Shown in pieces: positions 37,566-48,630 of a stretch of DNA of 64,000 nucleotides. This DNA comes from Periconia sp. R9002. Lineage: Eukaryota; Ascomycota; Dothideomycetes; Pleosporales; Periconiaceae. Within the stretch, counting starts at the first letter, position 1. Every line of letters begins with the position of its first letter. The notes beneath the pieces are model-generated. The model did not search any database, was not told the DNA's origin, and worked only from the letters and a program-made list of their open reading frames with translations. The position numbers were made by a program, and so were the translations under genes. Where the stretch lies: assembly GCA_023627715.1 (NCBI GenBank), contig JAMAHW010000009.1, positions 620,001-684,000 on the forward strand. Reading direction: 5' to 3'.

Positions 37566-37897
37566 GAGGAGGGGTTTTGCGGTGGTGGGGGACGTTTGGT
37601 TGGAGATTGCTGATTGGAAGGTCACGACGCAATACGAATATTGGTTCTCGATAGGGTTCATGGGGAATGCAGGTTCGTGCTACGGAACGGATGAGCCAAG
37701 TCGACAGCAGACCGTTATGAAAGAACAGATAACAGCTAGCAGAATGTGCAAATGAATGACGACCTACGACTTTTCTTTAAGCGGATATTCATCCCCTTCT
37801 TAACAGTGTAACAGTGTATCAAAGCTGATATCAGATAAGGCATCGCACCAGAGGGAGATTGTCCCTCGAAGGAAAAGAAGAAGAAAAGACTACACTG
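37566..37897. other. Convergent 3' region
   Basis: About 330 bp between the Mpo1-like stop and the decayed ankyrin-like segment past the NLR stop. No ORF of note; it probably contains both 3' UTRs. Confidence 0.6.
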
Positions 37898-37942
37898 CTA
37901 GTTAAGTAGCAGCTTCACCGCATTTCATTCTCTCTCGGCCAC
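37898..37942 (-). pseudogene. Decayed ankyrin repeat past the NLR stop codon
   Basis: Read in the frame of the NLR gene, the bases after its TAA (37945–37943) give VAERE, a TGA, then NAVKLLLN and a TAG. Lined up with the gene's own repeat consensus (TPLSxAAxxGHxAVVKLLL), the PLS before the stop and these two pieces fit one further repeat. It is broken by three stops, with the first stop in the usual Tyr/Asp position. Confidence 0.6.
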
Positions 37943-40907
37943 TTATGATAGCGGCACATGACGAGAGCTATCCCTCGAGTCAGCATCGACCTTGCCCATG
38001 CTAAGTAGTAACTTCATGACGTCTTTACGGCCACCCTCGTCGGCATATGACAGCGGTGTTCGATCATGAATATCCTTTGAGCTGACATCGGCCTGGCCCG
38101 TGGCTAGCAGTAGCTTCACGACGCCTTTATGGCCGTACTTAGCGGCATACGACAGCGGCGTCCGACGTTTTCTATCTTTCGAGTCGACATTCACATCCTC
38201 AGTCGAGAGAAGAAGCTGGACAATTGCATCATATCCATTCTGGGCAGCATCAGATAACGGCGTCCGACCACCATCATCTTGTGAATCTGCATCAATGCCA
38301 TACTTCGGCAGTAGCAGCAGCTTAACCACGGCCACATGCCCGTTTCCTGCTGCTAGCAACAGAGGTGTCGAATTATGAAAGTTCCTCGGCTCTGGATTGG
38401 CGCCGTATTCGAGTAGGAGCTCGACCACAGCTTCGTACCCACGCCATGCAGCCCATAATATAGGTGTTGAATTAAATCGGTCGTCTCTACACTCCAAATC
38501 GGCATCGTTCTCCAATAGGAGCTTAACAGCAGCCCGGCGCCCATTCGCGGCCGCCAACAATAGCGGCGTCCGATTGTAATCCATAGTCTTCAAGTTGATA
38601 TCGACTCTCCCTGTCGCGAGCAGCAGCTTAATTACGGATTCGTGCCCATTCTTTGCCGCTTGCGACAGCGGTGTTCGTCCACGGTTGTCTTTAGGCTCTG
38701 GATCAGCGCCCTTCTCTAGCAACAGCTCAACTACAGCCGTGTGTCCCTTTTTTGCAGCCTCAAACAGTGGCGTCTGGCCGTAACTCCCCTTCAAATTTGG
38801 GCATTGTTTAGCCAGAAGATTTTTCACTGCTTCCTGGACCCCGAAATATGCTGCCAAATGGAGTCCCGTTCCTGGGACTCCTTCGCGGTGATATACAGGC
38901 CACCAGTGCCACACGTCGTCTAGCAATGCTTGGCTCGACGCCTCCACCTTTGGCTCGCACTTTAGAAACTCCATTAATTCCTCGCAGCAAGTTGAGGCCT
39001 CCCGAGCATGATGTCCCCAATTCTGTGCAGCATAGTGGTAGAGAGGATTTAACCGCTTTCGTTCCTCCAACTCGTCATCCGTTCTGCAAAGTCCAGTATC
39101 AATGAAAGGTAGGTAGAGCAGATTGCTGTGAGGTACGTTTCTGCATCTGGAAACCAATCTTTCCTTGTTCGCTCGAAGTATTCCTGCGTCGTGTAGTGAA
39201 CCAAGCGGACAATGTCACTTTCTTCATCCACGGTAACTAATCCGCAACAAACTGAGACCACGTCTTCGATATCCGGAATGTTGTCTTTGTCAAGTTCGGT
39301 CTCGCCAATCTCGACAGCAAGAGCGTGCTGAAGTTCGGAAGTTTCCAGCCGTCTCTTTGCGTACGTAATCCACGAGAGCACTTTCTTGGCAAGTTCCCGA
39401 AAGCCTGGCTTCTGTCCGTTGATCCTCTCCATGGATTGGTCGTATGCATGGCCTAGCACTTGGACCTTTTCGTCTTCACCTATCGCCTGACTTTGCTTCC
39501 GGAAATTTTTCAATGCGGTTCTAATGGCCTTTGGCGTTAGCTTATCGTCCAGTGAACCCAGATAAATTTGTGCCAAGAGGAACCTGTGGCATAGTTAGTG
39601 CGAATACATCTCTCCATTTAGCGTGGGTACACATGCATCCCATCAACAGCATCTGAAATTCCAGACTTTATATCTTCTTTCAACTGTTGGTTCCGCCGGA
39701 CGAAGGATGGCAACTGCCACATGTGGCCTTCCAAATATCTCCCCACATCATCATTACTCGCGCGAATCTCCAAGGACGTGCTGCCTTCGAACTGATTAAC
39801 AATTTCCGTAATGAATCTCGACGTCGCGAAGATATTCGCTCCGCACCGTATCTGGAAGTCGAAGAGCTGTGATAGGAATCTCGTCCGGCAGCCACCGGAC
39901 ACTTGGCATTCATCAAGTGCATCGATGACAATGAAGACTCTAGAATACTCAGCAGCCACGATCTGGAGAGTTCTTGACGTTTCGCTGAATGATAGTCGCG
40001 TTTTTTTCACCTTGTGTTGGTTATAAAGTCTTCTTACGCTGTCTAGTAGAGAAGGCCTTCCCTGGCTTAACTGCTTCAGTAGATTCGCGAGTAAGTCGTC
40101 GACCTTCTGTTCATCGCACCGTCGGAAGTCGAAGTAAAGATACGCAATGCCAATTTCAATACTTGAGTCATTCCGAAATCTTGTAATCAGGTCGTCTATC
40201 ACAATCGACGTGAGGATTGTCTTCCCTGCTCCAGGAATACCTGGACAGAAAAGCGTCTGCTTGCCAGCCTTCAACCATCCCTGGTATTCTGCCGATTCCA
40301 GAAGCCATTGGCCAGTACCCGGTTGCCGTCGATTGAAGAATTCGCTCTGCTGAATGCCATAGTCGACATGAGAAAGCCAGTCGAGAATCGTCCCGAACTC
40401 TTCGTCGTCGTGATACCGCACCAACTTGGCCGTATTGTCGCGTGCAACTCGACCGTTGAACGCATTCAGCATCCCTACGTTACTACTAATCCGACTACGT
40501 ATCTCACGCACATCCTCCGGCTCCCATGTCAATCGCTTCCATACCCTCTTCAGCTTCTTGCCTACAACCTTTTGGTTTGCGTCTAGTTCACCATATTTGC
40601 CCAATATCTCTTCCAGCTCATTAAGCACGTTCTTGCAGCTGCGAGCAATGCTCTCCAGTTCCGTCTTTTCCTGGGATTTCAGCTGCCGATGGTTTAGATC
40701 GGCTTCCGTATCCTGAAGCACGATCGAAAAGCTTGTAACTCTATGCAATTCAAATAGTCAGTGTGCTTGCGCAGTTCGTCTAGATTTGAAAACGCACTCG
40801 TCAGAGATATCGTTGAACTGACGCGGGGCATCCGCGAATTCCTTTCGTATCTTCTTGGCAAGCTCGATGGCCGTGATGAAATCGCTGACGCTGAATCCGA
40901 AGCTCAT
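37943..40907 (-). CDS. NLR-like STAND protein, NACHT plus ankyrin repeats
   Basis: Proposed exons: 40907–40798, 40740–39637, 39583–39137 and 39083–37943 (933 aa). Introns are 57 nt (GTGCGT), 53 nt (GC–AG, donor GCATGT) and 53 nt (GTACCT…GCAG). The start [19 protein letters not shown] matches the N-terminus common in fungal STAND proteins. A helical region follows. The NACHT NTPase has Walker A GIPGAGKT (204–211) and Walker [12 protein letters not shown] (305–315). The winged-helix-like part includes [12 protein letters not shown]. About nine ankyrin repeats run from 623 to the end. Such proteins sense non-self or drive heterokaryon incompatibility. The third intron is uncertain: it removes a segment ([12 protein letters not shown]…) that is coding in relatives, and without it the frame is broken by one base. 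The gene may be inactive. Confidence 0.82.
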
Positions 40908-42493
40908 TTTGCCTGCGGATTTGAGGTTGCCATTATGGCATCCTTGGTAGGTAGAAACCCAAATTGCAGAGAGAATCCCTTGATAGGAATTGCGATAAAG
41001 TGTTGGATGCCTTATGGCGTCGTCGCCTCGTATCAGGCTGGGAGCCATGGCATTTTACAGTCACAGCCTTGTTGCCACGTCAGCTTGCAGGTCTCAAGTT
41101 GCTGGCTTTGATTGCACCATGAAAGAAAAAAATATAAGTGCCTCATCGCATAGTCATTAAACTACTCGCGGGATCGACACAAATGAAGAATGACAATAGC
41201 GTCCTCGGCCAGGTCGTTGCCCAAACTTTGGCGCATGTGATTTAAATACACCACATAACTAAAACAGCAAAAAACAATAGCCAACCTTCTCCATAAAGGA
41301 TTCGTGCATCAATTAGATGTTACGTGCTCCGATACGTCTGCAACCTACGAGGGCGCGGGAAAGGCTGATGCGAAGTTTGGGGGTACAGCTGTCAGGGTCA
41401 CTGCGGGGTATAAACAAGTGATCAATTAATACATGTAGAGATAATCTAGTCCATGTACGCAAGCTACAGTTTCCTTTTCTTTACTATTAAGAAGATGAGC
41501 GTGGATATATATACCTGGAGAACGGGGGAGCAATATTTGCATGCCACACCCAACCTTTCATTGCATCGCTACATATCGTAAACATACTCACATGTATTTT
41601 GTTGGTAGTCGAGGCCGCCCGCCTTCTCTAGCCTGAGATCTCTTACGAATAGTTCACAACAGAGGGATAGATATACCCATCATAAGTGTTCTTCTCTTCG
41701 CAATCGATTGGTGTACTCAATCACGGTATAAACACTAGTATGGATCTCATGTAACGTCCTTGGCAGGGACGTGAACACAGGTAGATACACTCATTACAAA
41801 TGACTGTAAGTAGATAGAGACCGACGATAGAGAAATTTGATCTTCCATAACATTAGACTTTGTACTGGAAGAAGACATAACTTATATTTGTTTTCTAACC
41901 ATGGAGAGGAGATTCTACCTATCCAAAGATAACAGACCAATAACTAAGAGACGACAAAGCCTCTCCACAGAAAAGAGTCAAGGACGTCATATGAGACAGA
42001 CTGGCTTTGATAGTGCTAGATAACCACCCGAGCAGCGCTGTCCATACATATCGTGACGTTCGATGGCTATACATACATCAATATATATGCAGACATAGTT
42101 GTGACAACACATACATAAGCCAATAGAGGCTTAAACGTACGACTTTCTAATGTCTCTCCCTCACACAAATCACCATCTCACAAGACTGTTGGCGGATGGT
42201 TACATAGACAGGCAGATGGGAACACAGAAAGTAATACAAGAGACACGAAACTGTGTCACCATTGATATAGCACCCCGGCCCCCTCCGACCACCTGTAAAC
42301 GAAAGACTGACGAAAGGCAGATAGTAGATATTGTACGAGTAAGGATACGAGGTTGACCTGCCAAAGGAAATGATGGAATGGTAAAGACAGTGGTTGAAGA
42401 CGGTTTGATCAAGTGGGAAAAAAAGGTATGTTGCACCGCTGTGCTTTATCACACTCACACAATGTCCATGCGTGGATGTTCATGACGGGCTAT
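40908..42493. other. Intergenic, 1.6 kb, AT-rich
   Basis: Upstream of the NLR gene and downstream of the next minus-strand gene. From about 41.1 to 42.1 kb no frame reaches 60 codons on either strand, and the base content is visibly AT-richer than the genes. TATATA and CATACAT motifs are scattered. No element ends were recognised. Confidence 0.6.
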
Positions 42494-43555
42494 TCAATTC
42501 CCATCAAAAGGATCGAGGTAACTCACTGTGTCTTCAGACACGGTGATCGGCTTGAGCTCAGGCGACAAATCGATCAAGTCGCCGTAGTAGTGCTTGTCCT
42601 CGGACTCGGAGCTTGGACCCGATGAACCGTCTCTAGGACTGAGATCAGGAGAAATGAGGTGTTGCTGGTGGGCGGGGGGCTCACTGGGACGAATAGCTAC
42701 AACGGCCCCCTCGTCGTCGAATTGCTGGCTAAAGGTGCGAGAAGGGGCTCGGGGCTGAGAGGGACCGTGGGAGGGTTGGCGAGGGCCCCGGGGCGGATTT
42801 TGGGACATGCGTCCCGATTTACGGGATTGGTGGCGCGAGGGGATTCTGGAAGAGGCGCGGGGGGAGGTCGGCACTGGGGTGGAGGTCTTGGTCGTGACTG
42901 GCGAGGACGTTTTGGTCGTAACTGGCGAGGAGACCTTACGGTTTCGTGAGTAGAGTGGCCCACGGGGAGGATCAATGGTCGGGCCCGGGGCACCATGCTG
43001 GGGGTCGATAGAGTCGCTGCTCCTAGGCCGTTTGTTGGTGGATGGAGGTAGTTTAGTGAGAGTGAACTTTTTCTCATTCCACGCTTGCTTAGCAGTCCCG
43101 TAGTGCACGTAGATGGCCACCTGTTTGGCGTCAATTCCGTCCACAGGGCTGTACTCAAGTCCCACGGCTGTGCAGATATCGCGGGTCCAATCACGCGCTT
43201 CGTTGATGTGTTTGAAGGACTCTGGCCAGTTCACGATGATGGAGGAAGCGAGGCTGATGCCCTTTGACACCGATTCCCCGAGCTGACCGCTGATGGGCTC
43301 TTGGTCAAGTTCGAAAGCACCTGCCTTGTAGGCGTCGAGGGCGATAATGTGGTGCGTTCGGCTCAAGACTTGACGTCGGACGTGCCATGGTGGAGCACCC
43401 CCGAAGATTGCATACTGGAAGTCTTTCGATGCAAGGACGTCTCCGACATGCTTTTCCGCGTCAAGGAGGGTAGGAAAGTGGCTGGGCCACTCGGTGAAAA
43501 GAGGCCGAGCTCGCTCGACGGACCTGCCCACGATAATTTTCGTAAGCGGAGGCAT
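42494..43555 (-). CDS. Unknown 353-aa protein, folded N-half, disordered C-half
   Basis: A single exon with a clear ATG at 43555. Residues 1 to about 165 look folded and alternate helical and strand-like blocks (LTKIIVGRSVERARPLF, KDFQYAIFGGAPPWHVRRQ, TRDICTAVGLEYSPVDG, KQVAIYVHYGTAKQAW). Residues about 170–300 are Pro/Ser/Arg-rich with a twice-repeated SSPVTTKTS unit. The C-terminus is acidic and ends near YLDPFDGN. No signal peptide or membrane segment. No known domain is recognised; a DNA- or RNA-linked role could be guessed from the basic disordered part, but nothing supports it directly. Confidence 0.72.
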   Translation of the reverse strand: MPPLTKIIVGRSVERARPLFTEWPSHFPTLLDAEKHVGDVLASKDFQYAIFGGAPPWHVRRQVLSRTHHIIALDAYKAGAFELDQEPISGQLGESVSKGISLASSIIVNWPESFKHINEARDWTRDICTAVGLEYSPVDGIDAKQVAIYVHYGTAKQAWNEKKFTLTKLPPSTNKRPRSSDSIDPQHGAPGPTIDPPRGPLYSRNRKVSSPVTTKTSSPVTTKTSTPVPTSPRASSRIPSRHQSRKSGRMSQNPPRGPRQPSHGPSQPRAPSRTFSQQFDDEGAVVAIRPSEPPAHQQHLISPDLSPRDGSSGPSSESEDKHYYGDLIDLSPELKPITVSEDTVSYLDPFDGN

Positions 43556-46500
43556 GGTGAGGAGGAGGATGAGTAGACCTAAATCGATGGGGGGAAATGA
43601 GGAAGAGAACGCAGGTGATGGAGGCGAGAGGTGTGCCTATGTATGAAGGGGGGTGACGGCAAGTCAACAAATGCCACCTCATTTCATACATCGTGATACA
43701 CACACCGACGTGCACGATCACGTCCTCTGAAGCACAAAGCTGTGCCTTTTTATTTTGACTGGACCAAGTGTGTACCGCGTGGTCCCTTTCTACCATTCAC
43801 GATGCTGCAAAAGGTGACTAGTGGGTCTTCGTGGTACAGATATGTAGGAGGGTAAGCCAAAACGGGAAGGAACAATCCTGGGACGGGCCGTCCTTTAGTA
43901 TGTCATTCGATTGTCTACTGTGCTTCAGATAGGCGAGAATGCCTTGGTTCTTGTTGTAACTACTGATGACTATGATGGGGAGTTGAGGGGTGTGATTTGT
44001 GCGGTGTAGAAGAAAGAGTAGCAGCTGTCTGGGGCACTTCAGTACCTATGAACGCCGATCGTGATGTCCTCCTTCTTTCACGGAGTTTTTGTTTATCAAG
44101 GTCGCCCCCCCTATTTTGAATCTCTTCTTTCCCTCAGAATAGTTCATCCTAACAAAAGGTATGAGAAGAGAGCGAACACAGGCAGAACTAGCAAGATTAA
44201 CAACGGCAAAAACCACTAGAATCTGTATCCTTCAACATGGGGGTGTCGGTGCACCCTAGGATCAGTTGTCACAAGTAAAGGTCTAGAATGACTGCTAACG
44301 GCCTATGAAGGTTCTTTCAGAAGCTGTTTAACAATAATTCAAGGTATAAACTGCGGGTAATACCCCGTTCTAAGCCCAATCAAATCCGGTATGTTGTCAC
44401 CTATGTAATGGTATCATTTCATGAGAGGATTCATTGATAGCGGTGATCTAACAACACAATAGCATCATGATGTTCCTTCCCCACTCAGTACTAAAAAAAA
44501 CGTTCGAGAACTTTACTTCCCAGAGAAAGAGCTGTCTTACCTATCAATACGCACATCGACAGACATCAGTCGATTATCCCTTAGAACTCTTGCTTCGCCG
44601 TCTCTTACCCAATCCGCGATGCACGTGATATCCCGAGGCCACACACGTCCCGAGCGGCGTCCATCCCTCAGCCCTACTCATCTTTCTACCACCCTATTCC
44701 CCTTTCTTCCTACAAGGAAATTAAGATCTGTCCACAGAAAAAGTCCAGACACAGCACTGGCCGTAAAATTCGACCTTTCCTTGTCGGCGTCGTACAAAAC
44801 ATTACGGGGTTTGACTGGGTTCGGAACAGGGTGTCAACCCGCACTTTCAACTTTGAAGAGCTGTTTATATGCTGTTAACAGTCATTCTAGATCCTCATTC
44901 CTATCATCCAGCAGTCCCGGGATGCACCAAACTCCAAAATGGAGTTTAAGAAAAAAACGGTCGCGCGATAGCAGCAAAAAGGCCCGGGAGGAAAAGAAAA
45001 CCTCGGCTTTCGCCGTCTCCGAGCTGCTTATTCTCCTTCTACGAGGGAGAGGGGAGTTGCCGCCCATATCTCCCCCCCCCCTTGCCGAGCTCAAAATGTG
45101 ATTGAGCGTTGCTAAACGAAATCCTACGTAATATTTGGAACACCCCCATGGCTTAGTTAGACAGACGTGCGCTTGCTTGCTTTATTCATCTATGTATGGG
45201 CTTTTCGAGAAAAACGCATTACTGGCCTACCCCCGGTCGTAATCCATGCACCTTCGTCGTTGACACCGGCTTACACGAAGTATGAGGGTGTTTGGGCCGT
45301 TGATGCTTTCCTTGTATTCTCCGATTCGTTCTACATTCAACCTTTTGTATTTGATTGCCAATTCTTTGTATCGGCACACGGTGCGTACAAGGCAACTATC
45401 CCCTATGAACAAGCAGGGAGGCGTGGTCAATTACGGCAGAGGAGATCAGTATAGCAAAAAGATGATCTGGCCCATGGACTCCACGTGCCGGGGAATGTGA
45501 TGGACAGGCAAAGTGGGGATCGCTACTGAAAGAGCCAATATCAAAAGGTTAGTTCGGTACATTTCATTTCCTACGAGGTCATGCATATTCACTAGCTCGG
45601 TTGGGAGAATCTGCCTAGCCTTGTTTATTATGTATGTATGTACCTAGGCTAGATGCCAAAGGCGGATATGCCTCAGCACTGAGTCCAAGGAGCTAGGGCA
45701 CCTTCAAAGAACGAAAGGTTTTTGCAGAGCGCTCCTCAGCAACAGCATAAGACCCAGCCAAACGATGAACGCACCCGCCACCTATTGACCTGAGAAAGCA
45801 AAGCCGGAAAAAAGGAACCAAGGGTCAGGGAAAAAAACCGCTCATAACGTTACTGCAAGTCTGACCGCATATTTTGACGTTTGGGCCTCGCGGGAATCCG
45901 ATGGTTTTGCTCCGCTTCAAATCTCGGGACATGTTAACCTCGAATGCTCCGAATGACGAGGGGTCGTGTACCTGCAGACCCCTCACCGCTTTTCCTCAAA
46001 CTATGTACAATGGCTGAGACTTGCGCAATCGTTTGGAGTTTTATGGTTCGGCTGTGAACCGGAAATATGATCGACCCACCTTTGGCGAACCGAGTTTGAA
46101 GTTTGTAAGAGAGCGACATTAGAGAAGATAGATGAACACCTGGTACACATCTTCATTCTATAGCTCGGCTGGATTATACTTTAGATGGCTGCCGAGTCCC
46201 CGATGCGATGTTTGCAGTCTGCATGGAAACGAGCCCTGGACCGCCCGCCGATTTTATCCACGTAGCCCCCGACTGGACGATACTTTCCGGCTGTAGTGAA
46301 GATGCAGGGAGGCAAAACCATGGTGATCGGGATGATCATCGGATTGAATCTTTGCTATGTTGGCATTCTCTTTATTCGAACAGAGAAATCACACTCGATA
46401 GATAAGGAACCAGGTCCGTGGACCTACCTGCATGGGCTAGGGTCATTGATGGAGATATGCCGTGGTTTATATTTCTCCGTAGATTTCTACGTAGTCGCTC

Positions 46501-47264
46501 GTTCTACTTGATGGCTTGTCCACAACGGGAAAAAATCGCGCGGTACGGTACTTGGAGCGGCAGCGTATTTCTCCATGGGTTGGCAAATGGTACGATGGGG
46601 GAGGGAAATGTGATTAGGTGCTGACGAAACGAACCCGCAGCTTCCCAACCTGGAGAGAAGCTGAAACTTGACGCGGGTAAGACAACAACCCACACGGCAG
46701 CGTAAGCCGTACACGGTGCCTCGATAACGGTTGTTCCAGACGCACGCCTCACGGTCGGTAACGAGACTGTGCGCGTCCTATTGTGGTCGATGCACGCTAT
46801 ATAATGATATTGCGATGCGCCGGGCGAGATTGCGCAAGGCAATACTGTAATGTATCGGCGCAAGGTAACCAGGGTAATATGGACAGGTTAAAGGACGTGA
46901 GTTTGTGATGTCAGACAAGAGAAGACGGGTGAAATGAACGCATGAACGCGTGGTACAAGCACAATCGAGGTGCAGCTGAGACGATGCAGTTGAGATGCAG
47001 TCGAAGTGGAAGATGGCGTAACTATGAAGACGACCAATACTGGGAGATATAGGACCATTGGTATTATATACATGGGTTGATACGTGGTGTGGTACGCTGC
47101 GGGTGCGGTAAACTACTTGCGGTCTAGCCTCCTCTCTGAACTCCAACCCCGCCCCCACCAGAATTTTTTCGAGCCCAGGACGCGATGCGAGACGCTGGCC
47201 CATTCATCGTCGTCAAGTCGTTCCATCTATGGTATGACGGCAGCGCCCAACCCGTCCACCCAAC
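43556..47264. other. 3.7 kb without a supported gene
   Basis: Lies between divergent genes. The longest frames (44619–45101 on plus, Ser/Arg/Lys-rich; 46504–46863 and 46778–47203 on minus) lack domains and plausible splice partners. Microsatellite-like TATGTATGTATGTACCTAG occurs near 45630–45650. Nothing resembling transposon ends or tRNA was found. Confidence 0.5.
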
Positions 47265-47995
47265 ATGGCATCGGTAAATCTGGATGAAGACTCCATTGAT
47301 GAGATCCTGTACCTCGCGCGCGCCAACGAGGCTTCCGAACTTTCCACCTTCCTCGACGAGCTTGCGACGTCTACCAAGCAATCCAAGCCCGCCATTCTCG
47401 CCGCTGCGATTGATCCCAACACGAAAAATACGGCGCTGCACTACGCAGCTGCCAACGGTCATGTCGGTACGAGAAATGCATACCCCAGTTGCTATACTTG
47501 GATTGGGGAATTCGAATCCCCCCGGCTACCAACTGTCGCGCTGACCCACAAGTAGACGTGCTCAAACTTCTCTTGTCTTTTGGTTCAACCACAGGCACCG
47601 CTCCAGCGTCTTCGTCAGCAGCCCCGGGCTTGATCAACGCATGTAACGACTCGGGAAACACTGCGCTACACTGGGCGGCCTTGAATGGCCATTTGGAAAG
47701 CGTCAAGGCTCTTGTACAATCCGGTGCCGATGTCACCATCATCAACAAGGCGGGACATGATGCCGTGTTCGAGGCTGAGATCAATGACAAGGGTGACGTT
47801 GTGGAGTGGCTTCTTGCTGCTGTTGAGGAATTGGAAAAGGGTATCGGTCAGGAAAGTGGGCCGGGCAGCGAGAGCAGAGATGCGGATGACACTGGAGCAA
47901 TGGAAAATGGTCAAGGTAGCAGCGCAAAGGGCGTTGAGGATGTAAGGGCACAAATGGAAGGCCTCGATACCAAGGACCCTTCGCAAGGCGATTGA
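47265..47995 (+). CDS. YAR1: Yar1-like ankyrin-repeat protein
   Basis: Exons 47265–47466 and 47556–47995 with an 89-nt intron (GTACGA donor, CTGAC branch, AGTAG acceptor); 213 aa. The N-terminus DEDSIDEILYLARANE precedes two ankyrin repeats: NTALHYAAANGHVDVLKLLL (its second half on exon 2) and NTALHWAALNGHLESVKALV, followed by GADVTIINKAGHDAVFEAE. An acidic helix EVVEWLLAAVEELEKG-like and a disordered acidic tail follow. Yeast Yar1 (about 200 aa) has the same order and is the dedicated chaperone of ribosomal protein Rps3 in 40S assembly. Length, repeat number and tail fit; other small two-repeat ankyrin proteins remain possible. Confidence 0.8.
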
Positions 47996-48630
47996 GCGAT
48001 TTCCATGGTCACATTGCATTGCATTTGAAAAGGCATTGCTGACACCGGCCTTGAGTATCCATGTTGTTTGAAGTCGTGCTACACAGCATGTAAATCCCCG
48101 GATGTGACACCATACTTTCCCGGCCACAAGGCTGGCATGTGGTATCATCAGCCATTCGGCGAAGCGGCACACGGTCGGGCAAGCGACAGAAAAATGAAAA
48201 ATCATCACCATGTTGCATTGAGGAACATAGACAGAAGGTTCATAGGCAATCAGATAGTGTTACAAAGGTCCAGACAGTTCTATCCCTCAACTGTCTGCAA
48301 AGTATTTGGAAGCCGCCGATTCTGGCCATGCGCCTCCACGGCGGTGAAAAAAGAAAAATCTTCAAACAAACCATTCAATCGCTCCATCTTTCCGCCTTGC
48401 CTGGAATCAAAGCATACGAGTCTGGATGTTACGTATGCAATCAGGACAAGGGAAAGGAGTCCCCTGGTCTATAAGTATAATTAAACGCCTGACCTTTCCG
48501 AGTGGGTATCATTGGCTACCAACGTGTCATAACGCATAATAGCAGTAAAGTTTCTGCAATGCACATTAGTAAAAGCCTGCTGTCCGCTCGGATTTATGGA
48601 CTTACCGTCTCATTGCCTACCAAGGCATGC
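47996..48630. other. Convergent 3' region
   Basis: 635 bp between two convergent stops. A 138-codon frame at 48068–48484 (+) has no family likeness and probably lies in the 3' UTR of the ankyrin gene. Confidence 0.6.

Noticed and set aside
44619..45101. 160-codon ORF (+)
   Set aside because: Ser/Arg/Lys-rich low-complexity frame with no domain, no conserved-looking block and no plausible splice partner.
47500..47525. GGGGA-ATTCGAA-TCCCC hairpin that looks like a tRNA T-arm
   Set aside because: It sits inside the intron of the Yar1-like gene; no D-arm, anticodon arm or acceptor stem can be placed around it.
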